34,121 nt of DNA from Motiliproteus sp963974645 (GTDB taxonomy: Bacteria > Pseudomonadota > Gammaproteobacteria > Pseudomonadales > Balneatricaceae): assembly GCA_963974645.1 (NCBI GenBank), contig CAXBEA010000038.1, positions 1 to 34,121 of the forward strand, read 5' to 3'. Both the position numbers and the translations under genes were made by a program. Below the pieces are notes generated by a model. That model worked only from the letters and a program-made list of their open reading frames with translations. It was not told the origin of the DNA and ran no database searches. This document shows positions 1 to 8,604 of the stretch, one piece after another. The stretch's first letter is position 1. Each line of letters begins with the position of its first letter.

Positions 1-115
1 TGGGAAGGAGGGGTCCATACATTGTCGCAGCAAGCGACCATCGAGAGGATAGAGCGATCAGCAGTGCCACCAATCGTTTCAGACGGGCGCTTTATCAAAG
101 GGGACGTGAAGAGAG

Positions 116-634
116 CTAGGCAGTTTGGTCCGGGCAATAGACACTGGCTAAATGGAATTTACGCAGCAGCCGGTTTAGTTCTTTTCTTTCTGCTGCCGTG
201 TAGATGGCTGTCAGTTTCTGTTCATGTTCGTGCAATACCATCGACATACTTTCTTCGATCAACGCTCTTCCGGCATCGGACAGCGCAATAATACGGCTGC
301 GTTTGTCTGAATCATGAGCCTGACGGGAAATCAGCCCCTTTTGTTCCAGGTGATTGAGGATTTTGGAGAGGCCACCGGAGGACAACAGGTTGGCCTTGCA
401 AAGTCCTGACGGCGTGAGTTTGTATGGCGCGCCCATTTTTCGCAGGGTGGACAGGGTATCAAATTCAGCGGGTGTGAGTTGCAGATGCTCGATGAATTTG
501 TGGCAGCCGGACAGCATCATATCACTGGCGCGAATCAGTCGTGCTGCGGTTTCGCCCGCAGACATATTATCCTGCGGCCAGTTATCCCGTGAGTTGATGA
601 TTAAATCTTCGACGTTTAGCTTTGATTCAGTCAT
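116..634 (-). CDS. MarR-family transcriptional regulator
   Basis: This 172-residue protein has the winged-helix layout of MarR repressors. A helical dimerisation region covers about residues 25-60, the DNA-recognition helices lie around 72-100 (LTPSGLCKANLLSSGGLSK), and the wing carries DSDKRSRIIALSDAG at 108-122, matching the family pattern D-x-R-x-x-x-x-L-x-x-x-G. It diverges from the efflux operon that starts at 792. In this family such an arrangement usually means the regulator represses the neighbouring pump and itself, and is released by a small phenolic or drug-like ligand. A 10-bp perfect palindrome sits 24 bp upstream of its start. The ATG at 634 is the only early Met that keeps the whole N-terminal helix. 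The ligand cannot be read from the sequence. Confidence 0.9.
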   Translation of the reverse strand: MTESKLNVEDLIINSRDNWPQDNMSAGETAARLIRASDMMLSGCHKFIEHLQLTPAEFDTLSTLRKMGAPYKLTPSGLCKANLLSSGGLSKILNHLEQKGLISRQAHDSDKRSRIIALSDAGRALIEESMSMVLHEHEQKLTAIYTAAERKELNRLLRKFHLASVYCPDQTA

Positions 635-657
635 GGTATCTCAATCTTAAATATATA

Positions 658-667
658 TCTTGCAAGA
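658..667. promoter_or_regulatory. Candidate MarR operator palindrome
   Basis: TCTTGCAAGA is a perfect 10-bp palindrome in the 157-bp space between the marR-like gene and the adaptor gene, embedded in an AT-rich stretch with partial outward symmetry (TATATCTTG against CAAGAAAGA). MarR-family operators are typically 16-20 bp palindromes of this kind lying over the divergent promoter. The assignment is by position and symmetry only. Confidence 0.45.
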
Positions 668-791
668 AAGACATTAGGACGATACATTGCCATTTATCTT
701 TCTGGAAAGCAACTTCTTGTGTTGGCCAGAGTATCATTCCGGCGTTTTCTACGCATGGAACAGTAAAAGCACCGACCAGAGATATCAGACC

Positions 792-1976
792 ATGCAAAAA
801 CAATTCTCCCCGTTAACGGCTTGTCGCACTAAACGGATAAAACCCCCTTTGTTGATAGCCTCTTTATTGATAGCCCTCGGGTTGTTGGTCTCCCCTGTTT
901 ACGCAGCGCAAGAAACTAAACCGGGTGTGCCGGTGACGGTGACGGTGCCCCACCAGGATGTGATTACCGAGTGGGATGAATATACCGGTCGTTTTGTTGC
1001 CTTTGAGCAGGTGGACATTCGCGCCCGGGTTTCTGGTTATCTGCAGGACATCCATTTTACCGATGGCAAACGGATTGAGCAGGGTGATCTGCTGTTTACT
1101 CTGGATCCGAGGCCCTTTGACGCTGCCATTACTTCGGCCAAGGCGGAACTGGAACGGACGCAAACCAATCTGACCCTGGGCAAACAGGAGTTGCAGCGCG
1201 CCACTCGACTGGTGGCCCAGAATGCCATGTCCCAGGAAGAGCTGGATGTGCGCAGCGCCACCATGAAAGCCCGGCAGGCTGATATGGCGGCCGCTAGAGC
1301 GGCCCTGCAGATCGCCGAGCTGGATTTGGAGTACTCACGCATCAGCGCGCCCATTAGCGGACGTATTTCCAGCAACAGCATAGATACAGGAAACCTGATC
1401 CAGGCCGCTGACGGCCAGGTGCTGACCACTATCGTGCAGCAGGAACCGGTATTTTTTGTGTTTGACCTGTCCGAAAGCAGCTACCTGAAATACAAGCGCC
1501 AGCGTAATGCGGCCGGTGACAGTAGTCTGGTCGATCAGGTCTGGGCAGTGCAGGTGCGCTTGCTGGACGAGCAGGACTACCAACATCAGGGCCAGGTGGA
1601 TTTCGTTGATACCCGTTTTGACCAGAACACCGGCACCATTCGCCTGCGTGCGTTATTTGATAGTAACGCCAACGGCCTGCTGTTACCGGGTAGCTTCGGA
1701 CGGGTGCGCCTGCCGGCCGCTCAACCCGGTCCGGCGCTGCTGATACCGGATGTGGCCATCATGAGCGATATGGCCCAGAAGATAGTCATGGTGGTCGACC
1801 AGGACAATGTGGTGCAGCCCAGAAAGGTTGAACTGGGTCCCCTGTATCAGGGGCTACGGGTGATCCGCAGCGGTCTGCAAAAAGATGATCGAGTTATTAC
1901 CAAAGGCCTGTTACGGGTGCGTCCTGGCGTCAAAGTGGCGCCACAGATGGCCGCTACCACTGAGGCCGCGTCATGA
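792..1976 (+). CDS. RND efflux periplasmic adaptor (membrane fusion protein)
   Basis: The protein links an inner-membrane RND pump to an outer-membrane channel. The reading frame is open from 687, but the ATG at 792 (MQKQFSPL) is the better start because it puts a basic N-region and hydrophobic core ending in PVYAAQ at the very N-terminus, a cleavable signal peptide. From there it is 394 residues, normal for the AcrA/MexA family. Visible landmarks are the lipoyl half-motif VDIRARVSGYLQDIHFTDG, the alpha-hairpin region with LxLGKQELQRATRL, the second lipoyl half DLEYSRISAPISGRIS, and a C-terminal beta-barrel (LLPGSFGRVRLP). It has no lipobox, unlike AcrA itself. Its last four bases overlap the pump gene (ATGA), showing one operon with 1973-5137 and 5134-6543. 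No strong Shine-Dalgarno sequence precedes the start. Confidence 0.92.
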   Translation: MQKQFSPLTACRTKRIKPPLLIASLLIALGLLVSPVYAAQETKPGVPVTVTVPHQDVITEWDEYTGRFVAFEQVDIRARVSGYLQDIHFTDGKRIEQGDLLFTLDPRPFDAAITSAKAELERTQTNLTLGKQELQRATRLVAQNAMSQEELDVRSATMKARQADMAAARAALQIAELDLEYSRISAPISGRISSNSIDTGNLIQAADGQVLTTIVQQEPVFFVFDLSESSYLKYKRQRNAAGDSSLVDQVWAVQVRLLDEQDYQHQGQVDFVDTRFDQNTGTIRLRALFDSNANGLLLPGSFGRVRLPAAQPGPALLIPDVAIMSDMAQKIVMVVDQDNVVQPRKVELGPLYQGLRVIRSGLQKDDRVITKGLLRVRPGVKVAPQMAATTEAAS

Positions 1977-4900
1977 AACTGTCGCACTTTTTTATTGAAC
2001 GGCCGATTTTTTCCGGCGTGCTGTCGATCCTGATTGTCATGGTCGGCTTTATTGCCTATCTCAATTTGCCGGTGGCCCAATACCCAGAAATTGCTCCGCC
2101 CAGCGTCAGTGTATCCGCCAGCTATCCGGGTGCGACTGCGGAAATAGCCGCTCAGACAGTGGCTACGCCGCTTGAAGAGCAGATCAATGGTGTGGAAGGC
2201 ATGCTCTACATGAAGTCGGAAAACACCGCCGACGGCAGCACGCGACTGACGGTGACCTTCAAGCAGGGCACTGACATCGATACCGCTCAAGTGCTGGTAC
2301 AGAATCGGGTGGCGCTGGCCGAGCCCTTTTTGCCGGAAGAAGTGCAGCGCCAGGGTGTCAATGTTCGTAAAAACTCACCGGATCTGATGATGGTGATTCA
2401 TGTGTTGTCCCCTGATGCCAGTCGCGACAGCCTCTATGTGTCCAATTATGCCAGAACTCAGATCATGGACCGGCTGGCGCGTATTCCTGGGGTGGGCGAA
2501 GCGCGGCTGGTAGCCGAGCGTGCCTATGCCATGCGTATCTGGATCGATCCGGAGCGCGCCTATATTCTGGGATTGACCGCCAATGATGTGTTGGACGGCT
2601 TACGCCAGAATAACGTGCAGATTGCCGCCGGGGTGATCAACAAACAACCCATCAGCAGTAAAGGTGGCTTCGAATACAGTGTGCAAACCCGGGGACGCCT
2701 GCTCACTGCGGATGAATTCGAACAGGTGATTGTCAAACGCGGTGAAGACGGCCGGGTAGTACGTCTCAAGGACGTGGCGCGGGTTGAGCTGGCGGCGCGC
2801 GATTACAGCACCAACGGTTATCTGGACGACGCCGAGGCACTACCGATAGTCATTTTTCAGCGTCCCGGCAGTAACGCCCTGGACACCGCCGAAGCGTTGC
2901 GTGCCGAGATGGACGACATTGCCCGAACCATGCCGCAGGGGGTCGAGTACCGTATCATTTACGATCCGACCCAGTTCATCAAGAAATCCATCGACGAAAT
3001 CTACAAAACCATCTTTGAAGCGGTGCTGCTGGTGGTGCTGGTGATCTTGCTGTTTCTGCAGAACTGGCGCGCCGCGGTGATTCCGGTGGTTGCCATTCCA
3101 GTGTCGCTGATCGGTACCTTTGCGGTGATGTCCGCACTGGGCGCCTCCTTGAACAACCTGACTCTGTTTGGCATGGTACTGTCGATCGGTATTGTGGTGG
3201 ATGATGCTATCGTGGTGGTGGAAAACATCGAGCGCTACATTTCCGAAGGTATCAAACCGCGCGAAGCCGCCCACAAGACCATGTCTGAAGTGGGCGGTGC
3301 ACTGTTGGCGATGAGTCTGGTGCTGGTGGCGGTGTTTATTCCGACCGCCTTTATCAGCGGAGTATCAGGCGCCTTTTTTGGTCAGTTTGCCATGACCATT
3401 GCTACCGCCACGCTGATTTCGCTGCTGGTGTCGCTGACGCTGTCGCCGGCGCTGGGCGCGCTGCTGCTCAAACCCCATGTACCCTATGAGCAGCTCAGCG
3501 GCTGGAAGCGCAAGCTGGGCTGGCCCGGGCATGTGTTCAACGACGGCTTTAACAAGTTGGCTGACGGCTATGGCACTCTGACCAAACGGCTGGTGCGCAT
3601 GGTGGGTATCATGCTGCTGGTGTATGTGGGCCTGATTGCCTTTACCGGGTGGCAGTTCAACCAGGTGCCGACCGGCTTTATTCCCGAGCAGGATCAGGGC
3701 TACCTGATCAACGTGATTCAGTTGCCACCCGGCGCATCGCTGGAGCGTACCGATGCGGTGGTGCGTGAAGCATCGGACCTGTTGCGCAATATCGACGGGG
3801 TTGCCCATACGGTGCAGTTTGTCGGGCTCGATGGCGCCACCTTTACCAATGCTTCCAATGCGGCGGTGATCTTTACGCCGCTGGAGCCGTTTGAGGACCG
3901 TGCTGACAAGGGCCTGCATTCGAGCAAAATCCGTGATCAAGCCCAACAGGCGCTGAGCACTCTGCAGGAGGCGGTAGCATTTTCTATTATGCCGCCGGCG
4001 GTGCGCGGTATGGGTAATACCGGCGGCTGGAAGCTGTATCTGGAGGATCGCAGCGGTAGGGGCATCACCAGTCTGGAACAGGTGGCACAGCATATCATTG
4101 CCGAGGCCAATCAGCAGAGCGAGCTGGCGCGAGTCTATACCTTCTTTAACACCCGCACACCGCGCATTTTCGCCAATATCGATGAAACCCGAGCTGAAAT
4201 GCTTAATGTCCCGGCGCAGAACGTAATCGATACCCTGGAGATTTATTTGGGCTCGCGTTATGTCAATGATTTCAACTTCCTGGGGCGCACCTACCGGGTA
4301 ATCGCCCAGGCAGACGGCCCCTACCGTGATGAGCCTGCCGATATCAATAACCTGCGTGTGCGTTCTACTGACGGCGACATGGTGCCGCTGGGCTCGCTGG
4401 TGACGCTGGAGGACCGGACCGGGCCGGTGCGGCTGTCGCGTTACAATAACTACAGCGCGATTGATATTTCCGGCAGTGCCGCGCCGGGTTTCTCCAGTGG
4501 TGAAGCGATGCAGCGGATGCAAAATCTGCTCGACAACAACCTGCCCGAAGGGGTTGGTTATGAATGGACTGAAATGGCCCTGCAGGAAAAGCTGGCCAGC
4601 GGTTCGATACTGGTCAATTTCGGTCTGGCGGTGTTGTTTGTATTTTTGCTGCTGGCCGCATTGTATGAAAGCTGGCTGCTACCGCTGTCGGTGATTCTGA
4701 TCGTGCCCATGTGCCTGCTGGCTGCGGTGTCCGGGCTGATGCTCAGGGATATCGATAACAACATTTTGGCGCAGGTGGGCTTTATCGTGTTGATTGCGCT
4801 GGCCTCGAAAAACGCCATTTTGATTGTCGAGTTTGCTCGTCAGGCAGAAGAGGAAGGACTCAACCGTCTGGATGCGGTGGTTAAGGCGGCGCGCCTGCGC

Positions 4901-5137
4901 CTGCGGCCAATCTTGATGACCTCGCTGGCCTTTGTGCTGGGCGTGTTACCGCTGGTGATCGCCTCCGGCGCTGGCGCCGAGATGCGCCAGGCATTGGGCA
5001 CCGCGGTATTCTCCGGCATGATCGGTGTGACTCTGTTCAGCCTGCTCTTTACGCCTATTTTTTATGTGGCCTGCCGCTGGCTTGCCGGCCAGCGGAAAAC
5101 AACACGAGAGAACGCCTCACAGGAAGGTTCGACATGA
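1973..5137 (+). CDS. HAE1-family RND multidrug efflux transporter
   Basis: At 1054 residues this is full length for the AcrB/MexB family, proton-driven inner-membrane trimers that expel hydrophobic compounds. The N-terminus (MKLSHFFIERPIFSGVLSIL) is the typical FF-I-RPIF opening of TM1. The proton-relay pair is present in TM4 (GIVVDDAIVVVENIERY), and the porter-domain landmarks PGATAE, GVEGM and PGVGEA are in order. The second half repeats the fold with PTGFIPEQDQGY and the closing TM segments (ASKNAILIVEFARQ, RLRPILMTSLAF). It is translationally coupled to the adaptor before it and the channel after it through 4-bp ATGA overlaps. No truncation or missing relay residue was seen. The substrate range cannot be predicted from sequence alone. 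Confidence 0.95.
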   Translation: MKLSHFFIERPIFSGVLSILIVMVGFIAYLNLPVAQYPEIAPPSVSVSASYPGATAEIAAQTVATPLEEQINGVEGMLYMKSENTADGSTRLTVTFKQGTDIDTAQVLVQNRVALAEPFLPEEVQRQGVNVRKNSPDLMMVIHVLSPDASRDSLYVSNYARTQIMDRLARIPGVGEARLVAERAYAMRIWIDPERAYILGLTANDVLDGLRQNNVQIAAGVINKQPISSKGGFEYSVQTRGRLLTADEFEQVIVKRGEDGRVVRLKDVARVELAARDYSTNGYLDDAEALPIVIFQRPGSNALDTAEALRAEMDDIARTMPQGVEYRIIYDPTQFIKKSIDEIYKTIFEAVLLVVLVILLFLQNWRAAVIPVVAIPVSLIGTFAVMSALGASLNNLTLFGMVLSIGIVVDDAIVVVENIERYISEGIKPREAAHKTMSEVGGALLAMSLVLVAVFIPTAFISGVSGAFFGQFAMTIATATLISLLVSLTLSPALGALLLKPHVPYEQLSGWKRKLGWPGHVFNDGFNKLADGYGTLTKRLVRMVGIMLLVYVGLIAFTGWQFNQVPTGFIPEQDQGYLINVIQLPPGASLERTDAVVREASDLLRNIDGVAHTVQFVGLDGATFTNASNAAVIFTPLEPFEDRADKGLHSSKIRDQAQQALSTLQEAVAFSIMPPAVRGMGNTGGWKLYLEDRSGRGITSLEQVAQHIIAEANQQSELARVYTFFNTRTPRIFANIDETRAEMLNVPAQNVIDTLEIYLGSRYVNDFNFLGRTYRVIAQADGPYRDEPADINNLRVRSTDGDMVPLGSLVTLEDRTGPVRLSRYNNYSAIDISGSAAPGFSSGEAMQRMQNLLDNNLPEGVGYEWTEMALQEKLASGSILVNFGLAVLFVFLLLAALYESWLLPLSVILIVPMCLLAAVSGLMLRDIDNNILAQVGFIVLIALASKNAILIVEFARQAEEEGLNRLDAVVKAARLRLRPILMTSLAFVLGVLPLVIASGAGAEMRQALGTAVFSGMIGVTLFSLLFTPIFYVACRWLAGQRKTTRENASQEGST

Positions 5138-6543
5138 AGTATGTGATTCTGAGTTTCACCGCGTTATTGATGGCTGGTTGTGCCGCTGTAGGGCCGGATT
5201 ATGCCGGTCCTGAACAACTGCTGGATGCGAAAAAGCAGAGCGGTTTTCAGTCGCTGGAAATGCAGTCTCTGGATGTACAGGCGCTGTATCCGCAGCAGCC
5301 GCCGGTTGATGCCTGGTGGGTGCAATTAAAGGACCCTACCCTGACTCGCCTGATCGAACAGGCGCTAGTGGCCAATACGGATCTGCGTATTGCCCTGGCG
5401 AACCTGACGGCAGCGCGAGCCGTGCTGCGCGAAACCACCATCGGCTTGCAACCTTCGGTTGATTTGACTGCTGGATCTGAGCGGTTACGAAGATCCTCCG
5501 TTGATCAGTTCCAGACTCAAGCCAGAACCATTAACTCGGCTTCACTGGGATTTGCCTGGGAGCTGGATGTGTTTGGCCGGGTGCGGCGCAGTATTGAGGC
5601 AGCACGCAGCAATATCGAGCGCAGTGAAGTGCTACATGAGGATGTTAAACGCATTGTTATTGCCGATGTGGCATCGGCCTATTTTGATCTGCGCGGCGCG
5701 CAGGAGCGGCGCAAGGTAGTGGAACGTAATATCAACAACCAGCGCGAAACAATGGAGCTGACCATTACCCTGACCCGCGAAGGCATGAGTTCGCAGCTTG
5801 ATACGGCACGCGCACACGCCCAACATTCGGCCACACAGGCGCTGCTACCGACCATTATCAGTGACCAGAATGCGGCCTTGAACCGTCTGGCACGTCTTAC
5901 CGGGCGTGTGCCTGGCCTGCTGGATATCTCCCTGCAGCGCCAGGGTGTGTTGCCCACGATGCCGGCATTTATTGCGGTGGGCGACCCTGCTTCATTGATT
6001 CGTCGGCGGCCCGATATCCGTGAGGCCGAGCGGGGGTTGGCCAGTTTGACAGCGCAGGTAGGCGTGGTCACGGCGGATCTGTTCCCCACCGTTAATTTTA
6101 TCGCCAGTGTGGGGGTTGCAGCGAACAGCGGATCCAGCCTCAGCGATCACAGCGCCAGCAATTTTGCGGTAGCTCCGGGCATTGTCTGGAACCTGTTTAA
6201 TCGCAGCGCTATTCGCGCCCGTATCGAACAGGCCAAGGCCAGTGCCGAAGCGCAGCTGGCCAGGTATGACGGGGTAGTTTTGCTGGCGCTGGAAGAGGTC
6301 AATAGTGCACTGATGCGTCATGCGCAGGAGCGTGAACGTAACCGGGTATTGCGTGAATACGTTGCCGCCAGCCTGGAAGCGGTGGAGCTGGTGAAGCTGC
6401 GCTATAATGCCGGTGCCGAATCCTTTCTCGATGTGCTGGATGCCGAACGCACCCTGCTGGAAGCGGAACGTGGGCTGACGGCTTCCAAGATTGATTTTGC
6501 CCAGGAGACCGTTAACCTGCACCGGGCACTGGGGGGCGTTTGA
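5134..6543 (+). CDS. Outer-membrane efflux channel lipoprotein (NodT/OprM family)
   Basis: A 469-residue TolC-like outer-membrane factor. It begins with a lipoprotein signal peptide and lipobox LMAGC (Cys16), followed by AAVGPDYAGP, the usual start of NodT/OprM channels. The two repeated OEP halves can be followed through WWVQLKDPTLTRLIEQAL, SLGFAWELDVFGRVRRSIEA (the conserved W-E-D-FGR motif), RRRPDIREAERGL and the C-terminal LKLRYNAGAESFLDVLDAER type sequence (here VKLRYNAGAESFLDVLDAER). It forms the exit duct for the pump encoded just upstream. A Shine-Dalgarno sequence (aggaagg) lies inside the end of the pump gene, 6 bp before the ATG. No membrane-pump gene other than the adjacent one is nearby, so the three proteins probably work as one tripartite system. 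Confidence 0.94.
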   Translation: MKYVILSFTALLMAGCAAVGPDYAGPEQLLDAKKQSGFQSLEMQSLDVQALYPQQPPVDAWWVQLKDPTLTRLIEQALVANTDLRIALANLTAARAVLRETTIGLQPSVDLTAGSERLRRSSVDQFQTQARTINSASLGFAWELDVFGRVRRSIEAARSNIERSEVLHEDVKRIVIADVASAYFDLRGAQERRKVVERNINNQRETMELTITLTREGMSSQLDTARAHAQHSATQALLPTIISDQNAALNRLARLTGRVPGLLDISLQRQGVLPTMPAFIAVGDPASLIRRRPDIREAERGLASLTAQVGVVTADLFPTVNFIASVGVAANSGSSLSDHSASNFAVAPGIVWNLFNRSAIRARIEQAKASAEAQLARYDGVVLLALEEVNSALMRHAQERERNRVLREYVAASLEAVELVKLRYNAGAESFLDVLDAERTLLEAERGLTASKIDFAQETVNLHRALGGV

Positions 6544-6572
6544 GTCGTGGCTAACGACAAGGGGGCGCTTAA

Positions 6573-6944
6573 GCCGTCCGAGGGGGCGGAACAGAAACTT
6601 TCATAACAGGCGGCAGATCAGAACTCATGCCGAACCCTCAGCGTTTTTCTGATCTGCCGTTGTTAGGTTGCTGGCTCTATTGCGCCCCTGTCGGGCGCGT
6701 TCTTTTTTGACGCATCAAAACCGAACCAAAAAATGCTCTCCACACGAAACCGCCCTGTGGGTACGTGCTTCGCGCTATGCCAGCCAATCTGAAACGGACA
6801 GATTCGGCATCCTTACCTCAACTGCCAGGCTCGGCTCCTGCCTCGCCTCTACGGGCTTAATTCAGGTTGCTGAGATCGGTTTAGAGGGGCGTTTGGTATT
6901 AACCTGAGACTGTTAAAGCTGGCTGAAAATTATGGGTAATCAGG
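6573..6944. repeat. Dispersed element, copy 1 (with internal insertion)
   Basis: This stretch aligns with 24223-24428 along its whole length apart from about 150 bp near 6690-6835 that the second copy lacks. Shared blocks include GGAACAGAAACTTT, CATGCCGAACCCTC, TCTGATCTGCCGTTGTTAGG, CGGTTTAGAGGGGCGTTTG and the right end near GGTAATCAG. Inside it, 6611-6622 and 6648-6659 form a perfect 12-bp inverted repeat with a 25-nt loop, which could also act as a transcription stop for the efflux operon. It contains no convincing gene. The type of element is unknown; a decayed insertion sequence end or a MITE-like unit would fit. Confidence 0.75.
6611..6659. terminator. 12-bp stem inverted repeat downstream of efflux operon
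   Basis: CGGCAGATCAGA at 6611-6622 is matched perfectly by TCTGATCTGCCG at 6648-6659. A run of five T lies in the loop side just before the right arm, and there is no T-tract after it, so intrinsic termination is only possible, not clear. It lies 68 bp after the stop codon of the channel gene. Confidence 0.35.
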
Positions 6945-7086
6945 TAATCCCATTGCCGTTATCCTTCCTGAAGTCAGCGATGGTTTTAACCTCTGGACTA
7001 AGGCGTTCGGTAAGCCACATGAGTTCGACGTTGCGGTGTGTTTCTTTTTCCAGCTGTCTCGACGACTGAATGCGATTGAGGTCGCC
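6943..7086 (-). pseudogene. IS1182-family transposase fragment
   Basis: Read leftwards from 7086, this frame gives 48 residues containing LNRIQSSRQLEKETHRNVEL and then WLTERLSPEVKTIADFRKDN. This closely resembles the conserved N-terminal segment of IS1182-type DDE transposases (GYLNRIRSSRRLE, then ELMWLLGRL, then KTIADFRRDNG). No start codon region precedes it, and the catalytic part is absent. The frame ends at a TGA (6942-6940) at the edge of the repeat element, so the gene was cut at that junction. It is a remnant and cannot encode an active enzyme. Family assignment is from memory of the conserved motif. Confidence 0.75.
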
Positions 7087-7103
7087 ATCTGAGCCACAGC
7101 TGC

Positions 7104-7865
7104 TCAGGTTAGCAGCGTCTGAATCAGCAGCGCCATGGCGCTGGCAGAGCAGAGCAGCAAGATCGCCGGGCGCATAAAGCTGGGTTTGAGGTAATCTTTG
7201 GTTTTCATTCCCAGCCAGACTCCGATCAGGGTAGCGGGCAGAAAATAGAGAAAGTAGATCCAGCTTTGGAGGCTGACAAAACCACCCACGGCCATGCCTG
7301 CCAATGAAATCACACTGCCGATAACGAAAAATGCAGAAAGGTTGGCGCGGACAAAATTGGCCTGCTGGTGTTGGTAGAGCAGCGCCATCGGTGGCCCTCC
7401 GATGCCGGTGGCGGTACCGCCTAAACCGGAAAAGAATCCGGCGATGAGATGATTTTTAGTCGTGGGTTCAGCCTGGATATTTAACAGACTGATCACCACC
7501 GCCGCGAATACGGCCAAGGCGATAAACACCTTAATCCCCTCAATACCGGTGACTGACATCAGCCACACGGCCGCAAGTGTGCCGGGTATTCTGCCGAGAG
7601 TCGCTGTCGCGATCGGCCGCCACTGAATATCGGTTCTGTGTGACCAGGCGGAGATGAACAGTTGGACAAGGGCGATCATCACCACAGGTGCAGGAACCAT
7701 CTGTGGATCTATCAGAATCAGAAAGGGCACCGCAATCAGCGCCAGTCCAAAACCAACGGCGGTTTGGACTGCGGCGGAGATCATGATAATCAAGCAGGCT
7801 AAGGTCAGCAGCATGGTTTTATTGTACAACCTGGGCGCGGAAAATGGTTGGGTGGTCGTGTCCAC
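7104..7865 (-). CDS. TauE/SafE (TSUP) family permease
   Basis: A hydrophobic protein of 253 residues with about eight predicted membrane segments. It shows the two-fold family layout: AAVQTAVGFGLALIAVPFLI near the N-terminus and the internal counterpart HLIAGFFSGLGGTATGIGGP in the second half. TSUP proteins are thought to export or import small organosulfur or organic anions such as sulfite and sulfoacetate; the substrate here is unknown. The longest frame starts with GTG at 7865, where an AAGGAGA lies about 20 nt upstream, rather far. The ATG at 7814 (MLLTLACL) gives a more usual N-terminus but has no clear Shine-Dalgarno, so the start is uncertain. It is followed at its 3' side by the IS remnant. 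A second, distinct member of the same family lies at 9179-9946. Confidence 0.85.
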   Translation of the reverse strand: MDTTTQPFSAPRLYNKTMLLTLACLIIMISAAVQTAVGFGLALIAVPFLILIDPQMVPAPVVMIALVQLFISAWSHRTDIQWRPIATATLGRIPGTLAAVWLMSVTGIEGIKVFIALAVFAAVVISLLNIQAEPTTKNHLIAGFFSGLGGTATGIGGPPMALLYQHQQANFVRANLSAFFVIGSVISLAGMAVGGFVSLQSWIYFLYFLPATLIGVWLGMKTKDYLKPSFMRPAILLLCSASAMALLIQTLLT

Positions 7866-7918
7866 GCGCTATCAGGCTGTCGATATCTCCTTGTCGCTGA
7901 GGTTAAACAGATGGTAGT

Positions 7919-8482
7919 TCAGATGCCGTACTCTTCGAAGATCGCTTTCATCCCTGGTTTGTGGGCTAGCACTTCGTGACGCTCAAGGCCATTGAGTTCG
8001 TGAGGAAACACTAGCCAGTCATCGGATTTATGCAGGTAGTAATTGGGCTCCAGCTCGGTCTTGTTATTGGCCGGTTTGAACCAGGGGGTGGCAATGCGGA
8101 TGTCACTGGGGGTGTTGAGGCGTGCTTTGGCCCGCAGCGTGTCGATCACCGCCTTGATGCTTAACCCGGTGTCAAAGACATCATCGACGATTAATAGTGA
8201 GTGGTGCGCATCGACATTGCGAATGATGTAATCGAGGCCATGTACCCGGACCTTGCGTCCTCGCTCACCGATACCGGTGTAGGAGGAGGTGCGGATAGAG
8301 ATATGGTCGGTCTTTACCCCAAGATTATCGAGGATTTCTTGTACCGCGATACCTACGGGTGTGCCTCCGCGCCAGACACCGACGATAAAGTCGGGACGAA
8401 ATTCGCTGTTAAATATTTCCAAACCTAACCGGAACGAATCTTCCAGCAGCCCCTGTGCTGAGAGATAGACTTTGTCGACCAT
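7919..8482 (-). CDS. Purine-type phosphoribosyltransferase
   Basis: A 187-residue type I phosphoribosyltransferase. The PRPP-binding loop is LLIVDDVFDTGLS at 96-108, and the N-terminal part has the flexible-region landmark FIVGVWRGGTPVG (32-44). Enzymes of this kind transfer ribose-5-phosphate from PRPP to a base such as hypoxanthine, xanthine or guanine. The overall pattern, including DWLVFPHEL near the C-terminus, resembles the XGPRT/HGPRT-like proteins, where a W/F-V-x-F-P-W/H-E motif follows the core. A good AGAGGA site stands 7 nt before the ATG. It may share a leftward transcript with 7104-7865, 53 bp downstream, but no shared function is evident. Base specificity cannot be fixed from the sequence. 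Confidence 0.85.
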   Translation of the reverse strand: MVDKVYLSAQGLLEDSFRLGLEIFNSEFRPDFIVGVWRGGTPVGIAVQEILDNLGVKTDHISIRTSSYTGIGERGRKVRVHGLDYIIRNVDAHHSLLIVDDVFDTGLSIKAVIDTLRAKARLNTPSDIRIATPWFKPANNKTELEPNYYLHKSDDWLVFPHELNGLERHEVLAHKPGMKAIFEEYGI

Positions 8483-8604
8483 GGTGCTGTCCTCTGGGCT
8501 GCTGAATCACAATAGAAGGGTGGCAGATGATTTGCCGCGGACAATAAGGGTTTCGAAGCTTGCTGGCAACAGCCGGATGGCTGAGCAGTCACGCTGCTTT
8601 TTAG

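Noticed and set aside
1..60. Similarity of the first 30 bases to 27441-27470 (TGGGA-GGAGGGG and CATAC-TGT)
   Set aside because: Only about 25 bases agree, with several mismatches and purine-rich content, and there is no extended match on either side. Too weak to call a repeat.
3365..4522. 385-codon opposite-strand frame within the RND pump gene
   Set aside because: The RND protein is continuous and conserved over this part, and the opposite frame has the His/Arg/Gln-rich look of a non-coding shadow.
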